NCBI GenBank assembly: GCA_003445555.1
Contig: DMDI01000296.1
Coordinates: 1 to 18,138 of the forward strand
From: Desulfotomaculum sp.
GTDB lineage: Bacteria > Bacillota > Desulfotomaculia > Desulfotomaculales > Nap2-2B
DNA: 18,138 bases
Direction of reading: 5' to 3'
Of this stretch, positions 1 to 6,779 are shown piece after piece. The notes under the pieces were generated by a model. It was not told the origin of the DNA. It made no database searches and was given only the letters and a program-made list of their open reading frames with translations. Numbering within the stretch: position 1 is the stretch's first letter; the number at the start of each line of letters is the position of its first letter. A program made the translations under genes and the position numbers.

Positions 1-55
1 ATCCGGCCGGCTACGCATTTTGTCATAATCCACCTGCGCCGGATATAACTATCCT

Positions 56-83
56 TTGACAAAACTCCCTAGGTTATTATAAC
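56..83 (+). promoter_or_regulatory. Putative sigma-A-type promoter facing right
   Basis: A perfect -35 hexamer TTGACA (56-61) is followed after 16 bp by TATAAC (78-83), five of six matches to the -10 consensus. Transcription would run rightwards, antisense to the Cas8 relic, and no plus-strand gene starts nearby. It could be a chance match, or a promoter left from an element that has been lost. Confidence 0.4.
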
Positions 84-127
84 GCCCGTCCAAATCAAGA
101 GCAATATCCTAAGTTCTCCAGCAATAC

Positions 128-913
128 TTACTTATAGAAACGCTTTAATATACTTTCCTTTACATATTCCACAAAAAGTTCGGTCAACTTCCACGAAATA
201 AGATCCAACTCCTCTTTCGTCCGGTAGGCCCGCCGCGGGTCATCCTCGTCGCCGTAAGGCTGCGGGATGCGCAAGAAGTACCTTTGAACGAAAACAGCGG
301 CATTCTCCGGCAGCCTGAACAGGTCTTCGTAAAGAAGATTGCGCCTGGGCTCGTTGTTATCATCGTCTTGAATACCAACATCCCCTTTGCGCTTTTTCTT
401 CGGCCTGGCAAGCTGCCAGGCGCGCCGGGCCAAAGCCTGCCAGGCTTCACGGTATACCGGACTGACGACGCCTTTTAAAAACCCGGTCATTTCAAGGGGC
501 AGGTGATAAATTGCCAGAGGCGAATTTCTCTGGTCAAGGGGGTTGGACTGCCCGCTGTTGCTGAGATGGTACGCCGTAACTGAGGACGGTTCGAGATCTT
601 CCGCCGCATCCATCCGCCTTTGCTCCACATTGAGAAATGTTTCAATTAAAAGCGTTTTGGCCGATCGCTTTGCTTCGGGCACCTTCTTATCACCGGAGAG
701 TTGGGCGAGGCTGACTGCCTTTCTGTTTTCACTCAAAAAGGCTTTTGCGAATTCATAAGTAATCTCTTCATTATCCGAATGAACGGCCAGCAGCCGGCCG
801 CCGCATTTGGCGCAGCCCAGTGGGAAAGCCTGGACGCACAGCAGGGCTATACCCGAAACCGGCAACCCGGCGTCCCCGCCCGGATGAAAGTTGCTTGTGC
901 AGTAATGTATAAT
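128..913 (-). pseudogene. Cas8b/Cst1 (type I-B CRISPR) internal fragment
   Basis: Remnant of the large subunit of a type I-B (Cst/Tneap subtype) Cascade complex, which recognises the PAM and supports crRNA-guided DNA binding. The readable frame opens just after a TGA at 914-916 and carries features I associate with Cst1: NFHPGGDAGLPVSG, then LQA-PLGC-like VQAFPLGCAKCGGR, LLAVHSDNEEITYEFAKAFL, SSVTAYHLSNSGQ, YHLPLEMTGFL and LLYEDLFRLPENA. The only start-like codon near the left of the conserved block is TTG at 865, giving 245 residues where the family usually has roughly 500 or more. The N-terminal part with the first CxxC pair is missing, the second CxxC position reads VSGIA, and the C-terminus stops early after ILKRFYK. 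No array, cas3, cas5, cas7 or cas6 is visible. The family call is from remembered motifs; the truncation is direct observation. Confidence 0.75.
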
Positions 914-1051
914 TCAAGGCTTCATCGATGCTTTGGGATTGTGGTCTCAGACCATCAACTTCCAAAAGAGCCTGTTAGCCGCACACTATGCTACTTGCTA
1001 TAACCCGGAATAACTATTATGCCAAACAGGTTTTTGACAGAGCGGAAAAGC

Positions 1052-1080
1052 TTGACAAAAATAAAGTAAGGGATTAAGCT
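1052..1080 (+). promoter_or_regulatory. Putative promoter/operator of the toxin-antitoxin pair
   Basis: TTGACA at 1052-1057 is followed after 17 bp by TAAGCT (1075-1080), only a fair -10 match. A second TTGACA lies at 1034-1039. The octamer AAGCTTGA occurs twice in the same orientation, at 1048-1055 and 1076-1083, overlapping both promoter elements. Such paired sites would suit autoregulation by the downstream AbrB-like antitoxin; that link is inferred. Confidence 0.4.
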
Positions 1081-1097
1081 TGATGTAAGGAGGTGTT

Positions 1098-1367
1098 ATG
1101 ATGATAAGAGCAAAACTAACGAGTAAGGGCCAGATAACAATTCCTGTGGCTGTTCGGCATAAACTCGACCTGCAACCCGGTGATGAACTTTTGTTCGAAT
1201 TTGACCGGGACGATGAAGTTAAACTGCGGGCATTCAAACGCAAACGGTTGACAGAGCTTTATGCATCCCTACCTGTTAAAAGACCTTTTCCCAATAAGGA
1301 ACAAGTTCGTGAGGAAGTAGCCGCCGAAATGGCCCGGCGAATTTTAAAGAAAGGGAAAAGCCGATAA
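1098..1367 (+). CDS. AbrB/MazE/SpoVT-type antitoxin
   Basis: Small DNA-binding antitoxin of the swapped-hairpin AbrB fold. The N-terminal part (about residues 4-36) has the classic pattern KLTSKGQITIPVAVR followed by LDLQPGDELLFEF. The basic C-terminal tail (about 45-89, ending KKGKSR) is the likely toxin-neutralising segment. Two ATG codons are in line: 1098 and 1101. The Shine-Dalgarno AAGGAGGT at 1087-1094 is better spaced for 1101, so the true product may be 88 residues. Its stop TAA overlaps the ATG of the next gene by one base (TAATG), which implies translational coupling. Members of this group bind their toxin and repress their own operon. The fold call is firm; partner and role come from the neighbour. 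Confidence 0.9.
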   Translation: MMIRAKLTSKGQITIPVAVRHKLDLQPGDELLFEFDRDDEVKLRAFKRKRLTELYASLPVKRPFPNKEQVREEVAAEMARRILKKGKSR

Positions 1368-1786
1368 TGGTTTATGCTTGGATTGACGCCAATGTCATTC
1401 TCCGCTTTATCACCGGCGACCCTCAGGAAATGGCTGAAAAAGTCCTGGAGTTAATGGCCAGGGCCGAAAAAGGTGAAGTGGCCCTGCGGTTGTCCCACAT
1501 TGTGGCGGCAGAAGTCGTTTGGGTACTTTCTTCTTTTTATAAATACTCCAAAGGGGAAATAGCCGAAACTATGATCACATTTATAAGCGCCGATGGAATC
1601 TGTCCGGATAACCCTGCTCTACTTATACAAGCGCTAAAAGACATGGCCGATAATAACGTGGATTTTGTCGATGCCTATCTTGCTGCGATAGCCAGAACCC
1701 GTTCAGAAGCCATCTGCTCATTCGACAATGATTTTGTAAAACTAAATATTAGCCTGGTTATACCACCTGGAACAGAAAAGCCTTAA
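1367..1786 (+). CDS. PIN-domain toxin, VapC-like ribonuclease
   Basis: PIN-domain protein of 139 residues, the usual toxin length. The acidic metal-binding residues are in place: D7 in WIDANVILRF, E49 in AAEVVWVL, D99 and D102 in VDFVDAYLAA, and D120 and D122 in SFDNDF. PIN toxins of this type cleave RNA (tRNA, rRNA or mRNA, depending on the member) with Mg2+ or Mn2+ and are held inactive by the cognate antitoxin. It starts within the stop codon of the AbrB-like antitoxin gene, so the pair forms a bicistronic type II toxin-antitoxin module. Nothing suggests inactivation. The RNA target cannot be inferred from sequence. No intrinsic terminator is evident after the stop. Confidence 0.9.
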   Translation: MVYAWIDANVILRFITGDPQEMAEKVLELMARAEKGEVALRLSHIVAAEVVWVLSSFYKYSKGEIAETMITFISADGICPDNPALLIQALKDMADNNVDFVDAYLAAIARTRSEAICSFDNDFVKLNISLVIPPGTEKP

Positions 1787-2153
1787 AGTACGCCGGCCAA
1801 CTTCCCCTTGCCGCCCTTCCTGTAAAAATTAATTTAAATGATTCAGGTGCAAAAACCCAGATCCAAACATCCAGAGTAAGCTGCTCCTTGACAGTATATG
1901 GTAACCAAAGAGCCGCCCCGATGACGCAAAGCTATTTCCCCGCCTCCGAAATTCCCACCCAGTCCTTGCCGATTAAATCACGGACCGCCGGAACCCTGGG
2001 GACACGGGCTATACCCGTGAGGATCCTGACAAATGCGGTCAGGGTCTTCGATAATTTTTTATTTTTAGCATTTTTTCGTTTATGTACTTATGACGTAAAA
2101 CTGCTTCGCGTACCTTTATCTGCGGTTCTTTCTAGCACACTTCACCGCATTGT
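1787..2153. other. Intergenic stretch with no convincing gene
   Basis: This 367 bp segment lies between the PIN toxin and the oxoamine-synthase relic. A minus-strand frame is open from 2087 to a TAG at 1932-1934 and encodes a plausible C-terminal-looking peptide containing RVPRVPAVRDLIGKDW, but it has no good start or ribosome binding site and I do not recognise it. Two short hairpins occur: CACGGG/CCCGTG at 2003-2019 with loop CTATA, and CCTGAC/GTCAGG at 2025-2043. Neither is followed directly by a T-run. From about 2050 the sequence becomes A/T-rich. It reads as eroded DNA. Confidence 0.5.
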
Positions 2154-2375
2154 TCACTCAATCTTTGCTTGACATAAGCCAGTCCAGAAAATCTTCCCGC
2201 TATAAGCTACCATTCGGGAATCATCTCTTTTTCCCGCGATAAAACCTTCTTCTCCCCCCAAAGCCTTACTTAACGTGCCTACTTGAATATCCACTGCTTC
2301 CCCCAAATCAAAATGCTCTACGGTGCCGGTCCCTTCTTTACCCAGGACACCAGTACCATGAGCGTCGTCAACCAT
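2154..2375 (-). pseudogene. Alpha-oxoamine synthase (Kbl/BioF family) fragment
   Basis: Relic of a PLP-dependent acyl-CoA:amino-acid condensing enzyme, the family of 2-amino-3-ketobutyrate CoA ligase and 8-amino-7-oxononanoate synthase. The readable part has two signature blocks: [17 protein letters not shown], with the Asp and His that contact the cofactor, and [13 protein letters not shown], whose Lys in TLSKA forms the Schiff base. Homology ends soon after FIAGKR, and the frame then runs into an unrelated tail to a stop at 2154. Upstream, an in-frame TGA lies only eight codons before the first Met, so about half the enzyme is missing on the N-terminal side. A whole member is about 390-400 residues; this frame is 73. 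Kbl and BioF cannot be told apart from this piece. It is not expected to be functional. Confidence 0.75.
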
Positions 2376-2436
2376 AAAAAATATTATTTTCTTTTGTCAA
2401 TTAACTTTTTAAGGTTTGCTCATTGTAGGTAGCGGA

Positions 2437-3198
2437 TTAAATTTTGGACATCAGTTCTTCAATTTTTACCGTTCTCAAATCTTTGGCGACCATGTCTGCC
2501 CCCGCCTGGCGCAAGGCCTCCCCGGTCCCATACCGCCAGGCTCCAACCGTAAGGCAACCTAGTGACTTGGCTGCCTTTATCCCCGAAGGTGCGTCTTCAA
2601 ACACTACAAAATGAGTTATCATTCCGTTTGTCAGCTCATTTAATTTTTGCGCCGCAAGTTCTAGAATATCTTCTTTTTTTTCAAGGTCAACCCCGCACAC
2701 ATCAACATCAAACAAGGAATGAAGCGTATCCTCCGCGTTTAAAGCACCGAACATATCCCCAACTTCCTTAGTTAAACGTAACTTTGAAACACTAAGCAAC
2801 ATATCCCTGGCGTTCTTAGAGGCGGAGGCTGCGGCCTGCTTAATTCCTTTGCCTTTCATTTCTAAGATTAAATTAACCGCATCAGCAAATAATTTAAATT
2901 TTCCGGCCCTTATTAGCTCCTTTATAAGCTCGTTTTTTTCACGGCAATACTTCTCTAATAAAATGTCTTTTTCTTTTTGGGAGGTAGCCCCAAGGCGCTC
3001 GTAAACCCCTTTCAGCTCCAGGATATTATTTCCCCCTTCATATCTAGGCCTGGAAGCCACCTGGGTAAGGTAAAAATCTGGCTCTAGCTCATCCACCCGC
3101 CAGGGCGCTTTTTGGGCGGTAATCCGCCAGGCCTCCTCGTGTGGGCTGTCTACCACCACCCCATCAATATCCCAGATAAGACCTAACCTGGTTACCAA
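2437..3198 (-). CDS. HAD phosphatase/mutase, beta-phosphoglucomutase-like
   Basis: HAD-superfamily enzyme of 253 residues. Motif I is WDIDGVVVDS with nucleophile D10 and acid/base D12. Motif II is the Ser in AAASASKN (about 125-127), motif III the Lys pair at 174-175 in DLEKKEDILELAA, and motif IV FEDAPSGIKAA with E201/D202. The cap lies at about residues 18-100 and is longer than in classical beta-phosphoglucomutases of about 220 residues. It follows the GH65 phosphorylase gene by 6 bp. The proposed role is isomerising beta-glucose-1-phosphate released by GH65 to glucose-6-phosphate, which suits the pairing; a simple sugar phosphatase remains possible. The start is TTG at 3198. Its likely ribosome binding site, AAAGGTGA, overlaps the GH65 stop codon, suggesting translational coupling. 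Confidence 0.8.
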   Translation of the reverse strand: MVTRLGLIWDIDGVVVDSPHEEAWRITAQKAPWRVDELEPDFYLTQVASRPRYEGGNNILELKGVYERLGATSQKEKDILLEKYCREKNELIKELIRAGKFKLFADAVNLILEMKGKGIKQAAASASKNARDMLLSVSKLRLTKEVGDMFGALNAEDTLHSLFDVDVCGVDLEKKEDILELAAQKLNELTNGMITHFVVFEDAPSGIKAAKSLGCLTVGAWRYGTGEALRQAGADMVAKDLRTVKIEELMSKI

Positions 3199-3204
3199 TA
3201 AAAA

Positions 3205-4770
3205 TCACCTTTCTTCTACCGTTATTTTTTCTCCTGAATATAACGTATGCTTTTGATCGTAAATTTCTAGCTCTATCCCTTTTCGCCTCAATATTTTATC
3301 CTTAACAATAAAGGCTTCCGTCACGTTCCTTGAAATATCAAACTCGATAAGCGCCTGCTTAAACCACAGCCGAAAGTTAAGTCTCTTCCAGTTTTCGGGC
3401 AGGGCTGGTCTTAATTTAAGTATGCCGTCCTTAATTTTTATCCCGGCAAAACCATATCCTATAATTTGCCAGACCCCTCCCAGGGCCGCGGCGTGTACGC
3501 CAAGCTCTGTATTGCCGTATATATCGCTAAAATCGGTTTTCACCGCTTGCTTGAAATATTTATCCGCCCTTTCTGCCTCACCCAGTTCAAGGGCAACTAT
3601 CGCGTAACTGGAAAGGCTTAAGCTTGATTTATGGGTAGTCCTTAGGGCGTAATATTTATAATTTATCTCTTTTGTACTGGTGGAAAACTCATTAGAAAAC
3701 AGTTGTAAAAGCAAAATAACGTCTGCTTGCTTGACCAGTTGAGTGTTCTTTGCTTCCGCTAAACTAACCTCGTCAGGCCAAACAGGCAGGCCATTATTAT
3801 CCCATTCCCTTATGGTGACCTCTCTTTTTTGGAAATAACCTTCAAATTCTTCAATTAAACCATTAGTTAAAATAAGAAATACTATCTTATCTGCTATCTC
3901 TTTCCAGTCAGTAACTTCTTCGGGTTTTAACCCCATTTTTTTGGTTATAACTTTAAGCTTGCGGGGGTGATTGTTTTGAAAGTGACTATATAGCTCAACC
4001 GCATATTTTAAGGTCCATCTAGCCAGGGCGTTGGTATAAGAATTATTGTTGACGCATTCTTGAAATTCATTTGGGCCAATAACTTTTTTAACTTCATAGC
4101 TATCCTTTTCAGGGTTATAAGTCACCCGGGAGACCCAAAACCTTGCCGCTTCAAAGACCATTTCCGCGCCATATTGCAGCATGAAAGCTTCGTCAGAAGT
4201 TGCCCGGTGGTAAAGAGAAATTCCATATACTACGTCACCAACAATATGATGCTCTCTTGCAGAATTGTATACCGGGATTATCGTGCCGTCAAAATTAACC
4301 CAGGTTTGCGGCGTCTCGTCCCGGCCGCCGGCCGCAGATTCCCACGGCCACAAGGTCCCCTTGTAGCCCTGGGCCCTTGCTCCTTCCCTGGCTTGTTTCA
4401 AGCGGCGGTACCTATATAAAAGAAGGTTCCTGGCTATTTCCGGCTGGGTAAAGATAAAGAAGGGAAGGATAAAAACTTCTGTGTCCCAGAAAACATGACC
4501 TTTATACCATTCCCCGGTCAGAGTTTTTGCGGCGATACTTGTATCAATATCCTTAGGAGGAGCGGCTACCAGCAAGTGGTATAAATTAAAACGAAGTATT
4601 TTTTGCCAGGAATCCTCTCCCTCTATTTTAACGTCAGAACACTGCCACCTTTTGTCCCAAGCCTTTACGTGCGCTTTAAATAATTGGGCGATTCCTAATT
4701 TTTTGGCGGTTCTTACCCCGTCAAGACATGCTTTTTTTAATCCTTGCCTTTGTTCCCGTGAGGTATATAA
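3205..4770 (-). pseudogene. GH65 phosphorylase, catalytic C-terminal part downstream of the TAA
   Basis: Contains the linker, the (alpha/alpha)6 barrel and the C-terminal beta domain. Visible GH65 hallmarks are GEWYKGHVFWDTEVFILP, the general acid Glu in VIGPNEFQE (residue 490 of the whole gene), NNNSYTNALARW, LVKQADVILLLQLF and the phosphate-loop-like THKSSLSLSSYAI. No ATG or GTG occurs between the TAA and the barrel; the first start-like codon is TTG at 4575, inside the conserved helix LRFNLYHLLVAAP, with no ribosome binding site. Independent translation therefore looks unlikely. All catalytic positions I can identify are intact, which suggests a recent lesion. Confidence 0.7.
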
Positions 4771-5535
4771 TTAAAGATAAACCTCAAAATTATACCTTTT
4801 CCCCTTTTGGGCCATAAAAGAGCACTCTTGCTCAACAAATTCCTGATCCAGTCGATACTCCCATTTTACCCCTGTTCCCAGCCCCGCCCCTTTTACCTCG
4901 CCAGCCGCCGCAAAACCTAAAGATATTCTGCTTTCAGTTGTTTTTGCCTCTAAATATATCACCCGGTCTTTATCCCTATTTTTAGACCCGGATGCGGCAG
5001 CCCAATTAACCGCATAATGCTTTACGGGGTTTCCTATGGCCTGCACCATGTTTTTGGTTGTTCCGTCAATAATATGTTTAAAAACTACCCTAACGTTTCC
5101 ATCCAGCGGCCTGAAGGAGAAGGCCATAGCTCCGGTATGTATATCTTTAAGGCTAAAAAAACGCATAGATTCATATTCGTATCTTTTGCCTGTATCCGGG
5201 TCTTTAAAAACAGTTTTCCGGGACAATGCTGCCTTTTTCAGGTCTAAAATGCGACGATGTTCAATAACTGCCATATTATCCGGGGACAACCTCTTGCCAT
5301 CTACGTTTATTTCCACACCGATAGGGTTTGGAGCATTAACTAATTCAGCCGGTTGTCCTTCTTTATAATCGTATACGCCGGCAATATAGGTACCGGCGTA
5401 GTTTTGCCTACTCCCTTCCTCCAAAATACCCCTTAACCCCAGATAGCCGTTTCCTATAGTAAATAACGTCTCTTGAAACCTGATTTTTTGTTCGCTAATC
5501 TTGTCTTCAAATACAACCCAATCTTTCATTTCCAT
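4771..5535 (-). CDS. GH65 phosphorylase, N-terminal open frame (254 aa)
   Basis: This frame ends at the internal TAA. It encodes the N-terminal beta-sandwich domain of GH65, opening with WVVFEDKISEQKIRFQETLFTIGNGYLGLRG, in which the ETLFTIGNGYLGLRG stretch is strongly family-typical, then GTYIAGVYDY and LVNAPNPIGVEINVDG. It stops at RYNFEVYL, before the linker helices and the catalytic barrel. If made alone it would have no active site. Confidence 0.7.
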   Translation of the reverse strand: MEMKDWVVFEDKISEQKIRFQETLFTIGNGYLGLRGILEEGSRQNYAGTYIAGVYDYKEGQPAELVNAPNPIGVEINVDGKRLSPDNMAVIEHRRILDLKKAALSRKTVFKDPDTGKRYEYESMRFFSLKDIHTGAMAFSFRPLDGNVRVVFKHIIDGTTKNMVQAIGNPVKHYAVNWAAASGSKNRDKDRVIYLEAKTTESRISLGFAAAGEVKGAGLGTGVKWEYRLDQEFVEQECSFMAQKGKRYNFEVYL

Positions 5536-5567
5536 GGGGAACTCCTTTGAGACTATTTGAATGCGCT

Positions 5568-5595
5568 GCAGGGGCGTTAAATTTAACGCCCCTGC
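5568..5595. repeat. 28-bp GGGGCG palindromic repeat, copy A
   Basis: A perfect 14+14 palindrome with no loop. The left half begins GCAGGGGCGTTAAA and the right half is its exact complement. It belongs to the same family as the copies near proS, but its outer arms read GCAG/CTGC where others read GTAG/CTAC, a paired change that keeps the stem. The TAA stop of the GT4 gene (5583-5585) lies inside it. Confidence 0.9.
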
Positions 5596-6644
5596 TGATT
5601 AATTAATGCTTTCATATACAACCATTCATAGTTATCTACCATTGTCTTATCTGTAAACATTTTTTCTACCCTTTCCCGGCATTTTCGGGGGTCAATCATA
5701 TCCACTTGTTTAGCGGCCCCGATAAATTCCTCCATGGTATCCACCACAAAACCCGTAACTTTATGGTCTACAACTTCCGGGGCGGAGCCTCTCTTGAAGA
5801 CTATCACCGGTGTGCCGCACGCCATTGCCTCTACCATGGTGATTCCAAAGGGCTCCTCCCATTGAATTGGGTAAAGATAACCCTTGCCCCTGGAAAATAA
5901 GCGCATCTTCTCTTCGCTCCAGTGTCCCAACTCGCCAATATAAGTAATATCAGCGTTAAGATACGGTTTTATATATTGGTCAAAATAGTTTACCTCAGCC
6001 TTTTCGTGAACCTTGCCGGCCAAAATAAGCCTCTTTCCCAGCTTTTTTGCCGCTTCACAGGCCAGATGGGGCGCTTTTTCAGCGTTAAACCGGCCAATAT
6101 AAAAGAAATAGTCTTCTTTATCCTCAGAATAGGGGTATTGATCAAACTTTATCCCGTTGTAAACCGTGCCTAAATAATTTAAACCGGGAAAACTAACTTG
6201 TTGGTGATTACTTATGGTAATAAAATGCACCTTTGCTTGATTTTCAAAAAGACGGTAAAACTTTTTATTTTCTTCATCAAAAGGGGCATGGAGGGTATGC
6301 ACTACCGGTATACCGGTAAAAGTGGCGCAGCATAAACCTTCTTTCCAGGTATGGTCATGAATCAGGTCATACTCACGCCGGGAAATATCCAGGTATGAGC
6401 CCAGGGCATGGGTTAAGGCAACGTTTAAAAAACTTGAAGGCGGCTTATCCAGGCAGGCTTTCATCTCCCCATCAAAAATTTTATGTAAATGTGCTTTTGT
6501 TACTGAGTTGGCTATACTGTACAGCGTAACCTCGTGACCCTTTAAGACAAGCCCGTCAGTTAGCAAACTGACTATAACTTCAATACCGCCGTACCCGTCC
6601 GGGGGCACTTTAAACCACGGGGGGACAACCATGGCAATCCTCAT
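5583..6644 (-). CDS. GT4-family glycosyltransferase
   Basis: Cytoplasmic retaining glycosyltransferase of the GT-B fold, 353 residues. The N-terminal Rossmann half starts MRIAMVVPPWFKVPPDGYGGIE, with the glycine-rich acceptor loop, followed by YDLIHDHTW (His near 96-98). The C-terminal nucleotide-sugar half includes FFYIGRFNAEKAPHLACEAAK, RLILAGKV and the E-x7-E motif EEPFGITMVEAMACGTPVI with E264 and E272. The donor is probably a UDP-, ADP- or GDP-sugar; donor and acceptor are not determined. It precedes the GH65 phosphorylase and beta-phosphoglucomutase-like genes on the same strand, so it may make a glucoside that they recycle (inference). The start is ATG at 6644, with AGGAGG rather far upstream (13 bases). 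The final residues QQGR and stop fall in a palindromic repeat. Confidence 0.85.
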   Translation of the reverse strand: MRIAMVVPPWFKVPPDGYGGIEVIVSLLTDGLVLKGHEVTLYSIANSVTKAHLHKIFDGEMKACLDKPPSSFLNVALTHALGSYLDISRREYDLIHDHTWKEGLCCATFTGIPVVHTLHAPFDEENKKFYRLFENQAKVHFITISNHQQVSFPGLNYLGTVYNGIKFDQYPYSEDKEDYFFYIGRFNAEKAPHLACEAAKKLGKRLILAGKVHEKAEVNYFDQYIKPYLNADITYIGELGHWSEEKMRLFSRGKGYLYPIQWEEPFGITMVEAMACGTPVIVFKRGSAPEVVDHKVTGFVVDTMEEFIGAAKQVDMIDPRKCRERVEKMFTDKTMVDNYEWLYMKALINQQGR

Positions 6645-6672
6645 GTCCGGCTAAAAACCTCCTTTATTTTTC

Positions 6673-6702
6673 TATGTATATGTATATATATGTATGTATA
6701 TG
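6673..6702. repeat. TATG/TATA simple-sequence tract
   Basis: About 30 bp of alternating TATG/TATA units, directly next to the outer arm of the inverted-repeat element that ends ribF. It lies in the leader of the GT4 gene on the minus strand. Such tracts vary in length easily. No consensus promoter could be assigned inside it. Confidence 0.7.
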
Positions 6703-6779
6703 GGATCAGGTCTTAAAACATTAGTTTGGAAGTTGGAACTCTAACTTCCAATATTTATATTTCAAGACCTGAACCCATA
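6699..6779. repeat. Nested inverted-repeat (REP/MITE-like) element at the ribF 3' end
   Basis: Outer arms at 6701-6718 (TGGGATCAGGTCTTAAAA) and 6760-6777 (TTTCAAGACCTGAACCCA) pair at 16 of 18 positions, and two more pairs extend outwards. Inner arms TTGGAAGTT (6726-6734) and AACTTCCAA (6743-6751) pair perfectly. The outer arm resembles the TTCAAGACCTGACCCC motif that I recall from REP-like repeats associated with IS200-type transposases; this is memory and unchecked. The last residues of RibF, GSGLEI, and its stop are encoded within the right arm. Confidence 0.75.

Larger units (their letters stand above)
3205..5535 (-). pseudogene. GH65 disaccharide phosphorylase, interrupted by one in-frame TAA
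   Basis: Read as a whole this is a 777-codon GH65 gene, the normal size for maltose/trehalose/kojibiose-type phosphorylases (about 750-790 residues). These enzymes cleave an alpha-glucosyl disaccharide with inorganic phosphate to glucose and beta-glucose-1-phosphate. Codon 255 is TAA (4771-4773). On both sides the same frame carries GH65 sequence: KRYNFEVYL before it, LYTSREQRQGLKKACLDGV after it, then AWDKRWQCSDVKIEGEDSWQ and LRFNLYHLLVAAP. There is no frameshift or deletion, so the lesion is a single nonsense change or a sequencing error. The start ATG at 5535 has AAAGGAG six bases upstream. It lies between the GT4 and beta-phosphoglucomutase-like genes. Substrate is not decided by sequence. 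Confidence 0.85.

Noticed and set aside
771..965. 64-aa minus-strand frame next to the Cas8 relic
   Set aside because: It overlaps the Cas8 fragment in another frame and shows no Cas8-like sequence. It could include debris from a frameshift, but nothing supports a gene.
1888..2172. 94-aa plus-strand open frame
   Set aside because: No ribosome binding site, no recognisable motif, and it runs across the eroded stretch into the oxoamine-synthase relic on the other strand.
4771..4773. TAA as a recoded sense codon
   Set aside because: TAA ends several normal genes here and there is no selenocysteine- or pyrrolysine-type context, both of which use other stop codons.
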